A stretch of DNA of 64,000 nt from Terrimonas sp937888905. GTDB lineage: Bacteria; Bacteroidota; Bacteroidia; Chitinophagales; Chitinophagaceae. Each line of letters begins with the position of its first letter. The stretch's first letter is position 1. Location of the stretch: NCBI GenBank assembly GCA_937888905.1, contig CALATA010000001.1:248001-312000 (forward strand), written 5' to 3'. The notes below the pieces were generated by a model. That model saw only the letters and a list, made by a program, of their open reading frames with translations. It ran no database searches and was not told the origin of the DNA. The translations under genes were made by a program, and so were the position numbers. This document shows, in pieces, positions 60,471 through 64,000 of the stretch.

Positions 60471-62132
60471 TCAATAGGTTTTATCGCGGCTGGTGCAGGC
60501 AAATTGTTTGAACACGGCAGTGTTTTGGGAAGGCACGCCGCTCGAAGTGGCATATATCGCGTACAGGCAGCCTGTAAATCCTCCGGCAGTTTTGGTACTG
60601 AGATATTTTGCGTCGATATTATCGGCCAGCAGTTGCCAGCGTTTGCCGTCCATTGAGAAGTAGAACACATAGGTATCCTGCCGGGCTTCGATTTTCAGAT
60701 AACAATTTGTTGCTTTGGGTAAAAGCGTAACGCCCGTGATCAGCGTATCCGTTTCGCCACCTTTGTAGAGCCCGATAAATGGTTGATTGTTTTGCTTTGT
60801 TACTCCCAGGAAGTAATAATGCTTTTCATTCTGAAAAACCAGCAGACCGGCTTTCTCATTTTCTTTTGTGGTATGGAATTGCAGTTGCACCGAAGCATCA
60901 CCGTTGAGATGCGGTTGCCGGAACCCGATGAAAGAAGGATTGCTTTTGCCGCCGCAGGTTTCAGGTCGCAGTTTGACTGCAAGTGCACCCTTGCCACAGG
61001 AATACCATTTCTCCGAAGGAGTACGCAGAAAAATGTAGCGCTTGTTCAAAACGGAATCGCGAAAGCGGTCCGTGAACGTATAGTTATTGTTGAACTGTTC
61101 TTTTGTCTTTTTTGCAATAGCATTAACAGGGTAGCGGTATTTTACGGTTTCTCCTGCCGGTATCATGGCCGGCCAGCCGTTGTTCCATGATACAGGCGCC
61201 ATGAATGTTTCACGCCCGGTGTTGTAATGATCGCCTTCATACGGGCGGCAGGCGAGGAACACGGCCCACCATTCGCCAGACGGCGTTTCTACAAAATCTG
61301 CATGGCCGGTAGTGGTAACCGGATTTGGCCGCGCGGGATCGAGATCGCGTTGTGTCATGATGGGATTACCTTCGAAGGAAACATAAGGCCCGGTAATGCT
61401 TTTGCTGCGGAAGATCACCGATGAATGATTATATCCGGTACCGCCTTCGGCGCAAAGCAGGTAATAATATCCGTCTTTCTGATAGATATGTGGTCCTTCG
61501 ATCCACACGGGGTGACGGCTGGTATCGGTGCCGCCGTTAACGAGGATGATTTCCTTGTCACTCACTTCAGATGTTGCTGCATTCCATTCGCGCATACGGA
61601 TCGTACGATGGCCATTCCATAATGATTTGTTGTCCGGCGGAATGCTGTTGTAAACGATATAGGATTTCCCGTTATCGTCGAAGAACAGGGACGGGTCAAT
61701 GCCCTCTACTTTGGATAAGGGAACAGGATTGCTCCATGGCCCGCGCGGATCGGTGGCCGTTACCACAAAATTTCCAAGCTTATCAATTAAGGTACATACC
61801 ACATAAAATTTTCCGTTGTGGTAATGAATGGAAGGAGCAAATAAACCTCTGGATACACCGGCGCCATCAAGTGGCAGTTGCTCAGGCCTGTCGAGCACAT
61901 GGCCGATCTGTTCCCAGTTTAAAAGATCGCGGCTGTGGAAAATGGGAAGCCCCGGGAAATAAGCAAAGGAAGAATTGATCAGGTAATAATCATTCCCCGC
62001 TCTGCAGATCGAGGGATCTGGATAAAATCCCGCAAGCACAGGATTGCGCAGTAGACCGCGCTGACTATACAAGGTGCCGGACAGGCATAAGAGGGCGAGA
62101 AGAAAGAATGTCTTTCCTTTTGGCAAGCGCAT
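60471..62132 (-). CDS. GH43 beta-xylosidase / alpha-L-arabinofuranosidase
   Basis: A 553-residue secreted enzyme: signal peptide (MRLPKGKTFFLLALLCLSGTLYS), five-bladed propeller with the catalytic residues in AGFYPDPSICR (base), GIDPSLFFDDNG and VWIEGPHIYQKDG (acid), and a C-terminal beta-sandwich (GH43_C2-like; RQPHLNGDASVQLQFHTTKENEKAGLLVF). It should release xylose or arabinose from oligosaccharides. It resembles the GH43 subfamily that carries this C-terminal domain; the exact activity cannot be read. Confidence 0.93.
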   Translation of the reverse strand: MRLPKGKTFFLLALLCLSGTLYSQRGLLRNPVLAGFYPDPSICRAGNDYYLINSSFAYFPGLPIFHSRDLLNWEQIGHVLDRPEQLPLDGAGVSRGLFAPSIHYHNGKFYVVCTLIDKLGNFVVTATDPRGPWSNPVPLSKVEGIDPSLFFDDNGKSYIVYNSIPPDNKSLWNGHRTIRMREWNAATSEVSDKEIILVNGGTDTSRHPVWIEGPHIYQKDGYYYLLCAEGGTGYNHSSVIFRSKSITGPYVSFEGNPIMTQRDLDPARPNPVTTTGHADFVETPSGEWWAVFLACRPYEGDHYNTGRETFMAPVSWNNGWPAMIPAGETVKYRYPVNAIAKKTKEQFNNNYTFTDRFRDSVLNKRYIFLRTPSEKWYSCGKGALAVKLRPETCGGKSNPSFIGFRQPHLNGDASVQLQFHTTKENEKAGLLVFQNEKHYYFLGVTKQNNQPFIGLYKGGETDTLITGVTLLPKATNCYLKIEARQDTYVFYFSMDGKRWQLLADNIDAKYLSTKTAGGFTGCLYAIYATSSGVPSQNTAVFKQFACTSRDKTY

Positions 62133-62191
62133 AGGAGCTGATTATGGAGTTAAAAAAAGCCGGCGGCCGCTATGAAACAGCCACCGGTTTA

Positions 62192-63520
62192 TCAGAGATA
62201 CCAGTTCAGTATATTCTCGAGATATTCCTGTCGGCCGCTGATGGTAGCAGGTTCACCGTTTTTCACCGCATAGTCTCTCAGATCGGTCAGGCTCAGTTTG
62301 CCTTCTTCAAATTCTTTTCCTTTACCGTTGTCAAAACTGCTATAACGGTCCTTCCGGAATTTGCTGTAATCAGAATCGGTGAGCACACGATCTGCTATTA
62401 CCAACGCACGCGCAAATGCATCCATACCGCCGATATGCGCATGAAAAATATCTTCCGCATCGGTGGAGTTGCGGCGGATTTTCGCATCGAAGTTGATGCC
62501 ACCACCGCCAAAGCCTCCGGCTTCCAGTATCACCAGCATGGCTTCGGTGAGTTCGGGTACGTTATTGGGAAACTGGTCCGTGTCCCATCCGTTCTGATAG
62601 TCGCCGCGATTGGCATCGATGCTGCCGAGCACGCCCGCATCTACGGCTGTCTGCAATTCATGCGAGAAGGTATGTCCGGCAAGCGTGGCGTGGTTTACTT
62701 CAATATTCAGTTTGAAATCACCGAGCAGATCAAACTGGCGGAGAAAGCCGATGACGGTTTCGCTGTCATAATCGTATTGATGTTTGGAGGGTTCACAGGG
62801 TTTCGGTTCAATGAGGAACGTTCCTTTGAATCCGTTTTGCCGTGCGTAATCGCGCGCCGTCTGCAAAAATCTGGCGAGGTGTTCTTTCTCGCGTTTCATG
62901 TTGGTGTTGAGGAGGCTCATGTAACCTTCGCGTCCGCCCCAGAAGACGTAGTTCTCCCCATCGAGCGCGATCGTTGCATCAAGTGCGGCTTTTACCTGTG
63001 CAGCTCCATGTGTTAATACATGAAAGTCGGGGTTGGTAGCGGCGCCATTCATGTAACGTCTATGCGAAAAGAGATTAGCGGTTCCCCATAATAATTTTAT
63101 ACCCGATGTATTTTGTTTTTCACGGGCGTAGGCCGTGATCGCCGCCATTCTTTTTTCGTTCTCTTCAATATCGTCGGTGTGGTCAACGATATCTACATCA
63201 TGAAAGCAATAGTAGGGAAGGCTGAGTTTGGTAAAGAATTCAAAGGCAGCATCCATTTTATCTTTGGCGCGTTGCAGTGGATCGCTGGCATTGTCCCAGG
63301 GAAAAATATGTGTGGCACCGCCAAAAGGATCGCCGCCATTGCCGCAGAAAGAATGCCAGTAGGCGCCCGCAAAACGCAACCAGTCTTTCATCGTTTTTCC
63401 GGCAACCACCTGTTCAGGATTGTACCAGCGGAAGGCAAGCGGATTGCGGCTTTCAGGTCCTTCATAGCCAATGACACCAATGTTTTTAAAATAATTTTTT
63501 TGTGCTGTCAGGGTCTGCAT
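62192..63520 (-). CDS. xylA: Xylose isomerase
   Basis: A 442-residue cytoplasmic enzyme converting xylose to xylulose. Family motifs are YCFHDVDIVDH (catalytic His), VFWGGREGYMSLLNTN, TFLIEPKPCEPSKHQYDYD (metal-binding Glu), NIEVNHATLAGHTF, GSIDANRGDYQNGWDTDQFP and GGFGGGGINFDAKIRRNS. Length matches the class II (long) type. It is followed by GH43 after 59 bases and preceded by xylulokinase after 11 bases, joining polymer attack and pentose entry in one operon. Confidence 0.98.
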   Translation of the reverse strand: MQTLTAQKNYFKNIGVIGYEGPESRNPLAFRWYNPEQVVAGKTMKDWLRFAGAYWHSFCGNGGDPFGGATHIFPWDNASDPLQRAKDKMDAAFEFFTKLSLPYYCFHDVDIVDHTDDIEENEKRMAAITAYAREKQNTSGIKLLWGTANLFSHRRYMNGAATNPDFHVLTHGAAQVKAALDATIALDGENYVFWGGREGYMSLLNTNMKREKEHLARFLQTARDYARQNGFKGTFLIEPKPCEPSKHQYDYDSETVIGFLRQFDLLGDFKLNIEVNHATLAGHTFSHELQTAVDAGVLGSIDANRGDYQNGWDTDQFPNNVPELTEAMLVILEAGGFGGGGINFDAKIRRNSTDAEDIFHAHIGGMDAFARALVIADRVLTDSDYSKFRKDRYSSFDNGKGKEFEEGKLSLTDLRDYAVKNGEPATISGRQEYLENILNWYL

Positions 63521-63531
63521 GTCTTTTTGTT

Positions 63532-64000
63532 TCAGGGAACAAGTGATTGCTCCGGTGAGAAAATAAGTTGATCGAGTGTATGTTTCCAGTTTTCGTACAA
63601 TTCACCGTAAGGCGAATGTTTATCAGGTGTGGTCACCTTTACTGCTTTTGTGCCGGATGTTGCATCGGCGGAGATCAGTCCCGCTCCGATGGCGGCACCT
63701 CTTGCGGCGCCTGCGCTTCCATCACCGGTGTAGTGTTCCACCGGTACACCGGTAACGTTCACGAATATGTCGGTGAATACCGGGCTGAGAAACATATTGC
63801 TGTGCGAAACGCGGATCACTCCGGGATGAATATTGTTCTCGCGCATAATGTCGAGTCCATACCTGAAGGCATAAGCAATGCCTTCCTGCGCTGCGCGGAA
63901 CAGATGTGCCGGTTGATGTACGTTCAGGTCGAGGTGACGGAGCTGTGCGCCAACGATGCGGTTCTCCAGCATGCGTTCGGCTCCGTTGCCAAAGGGAATG
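63532..64000 (-). CDS. xylB: Xylulokinase (FGGY), C-terminal part only
   Basis: The window ends inside this gene. The visible 156 residues are the C-terminal part of an FGGY carbohydrate kinase: IPFGNGAERMLENR, FRAAQEGIAYAFRYGLDIM, IRVSHSNMFLSPVFTDIFVNVTGVPVEHYTGDGSAGAARGAAIGAGL. With xylA adjacent it is xylulokinase, phosphorylating xylulose to xylulose 5-phosphate. It is probably early in the xylan operon; the promoter lies outside the window. Confidence 0.92.
   Translation of the reverse strand, partial: IPFGNGAERMLENRIVGAQLRHLDLNVHQPAHLFRAAQEGIAYAFRYGLDIMRENNIHPGVIRVSHSNMFLSPVFTDIFVNVTGVPVEHYTGDGSAGAARGAAIGAGLISADATSGTKAVKVTTPDKHSPYGELYENWKHTLDQLIFSPEQSLVP

Overview
The window looks like a chromosome segment of a Bacteroidota bacterium, most likely of the order Chitinophagales (Chitinophagaceae-like). 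Support comes from a SusC/SusD pair, a type IX secretion sorting domain, GldH, BatD, a RicT/PSP1 protein, lipoproteins with loose lipoboxes, weak Shine-Dalgarno sequences, and repeated TAnnTTTG promoter boxes placed only about 5 to 21 bases before start codons. No rRNA, tRNA, CRISPR array or transposase gene was seen. The genus cannot be named from sequence reading alone.

Left end (1-13.1 kb): an accessory island. It starts with an XRE repressor fused to an ImmA/IrrE domain, a small helix-turn-helix protein and a small immunity-like protein. Next come a 627-residue protein ending in a C39-peptidase-like domain with two immunity candidates, a phage-style lysis cassette (T7-type amidase, two-TM holin-like protein, unimolecular-spanin-like protein), an unrecognised 1126-residue protein with a possible membrane-inserting beta hairpin, and an 813-residue protein with a deaminase-like C-terminus paired with a SUKH-like immunity gene. 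A broken copy of the pre-toxin segment follows, fused to a Cys/Gly/Ser-rich tail. A terminator-plus-promoter element occurs twice, before the first toxin-like gene and before the lysis cassette, so the two units are probably co-regulated. My working model is a lysis-released (type 10 secretion-like) system delivering polymorphic effectors. This is inference and is the main discovery candidate.

Middle (13.3-47.4 kb): mostly core genes in short units on both strands. They are ricT, a GH3/serine-hydrolase fusion, mutL, a PBP4-type D-Ala-D-Ala carboxypeptidase, a Gfo/Idh/MocA oxidoreductase, an arginase-family enzyme, pheS, a hydroxyacyl-CoA dehydrogenase with an epimerase-like SDR, lpxD, yicC, gldH, an OmpR-type two-component pair, batD, an SDR, a LytS/LytTR-type pair with a beta-propeller sensor, a YjjG-type nucleotidase, a DsbD-like protein, and two secreted proteins, one with a T9SS sorting domain. 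The 540-base gap between lpxD and yicC holds two consensus DnaA boxes beside an AT-rich stretch, and a possible terminated small RNA.

Right end (46.3-64 kb): a plant cell-wall polysaccharide utilisation locus. A LacI regulator faces a rightward susC-susD-pectate lyase-pectin methylesterase-esterase unit. It is followed by a leftward operon of xylulokinase (cut by the window end), xylose isomerase, GH43, GH115 and GH10. Together these read as pectin attack plus complete glucuronoxylan use down to xylulose 5-phosphate.

Gaps between genes carry several dispersed hairpin families, including hairpins with different arms but a nearly constant 19-base loop, and a 30-base perfect palindrome.
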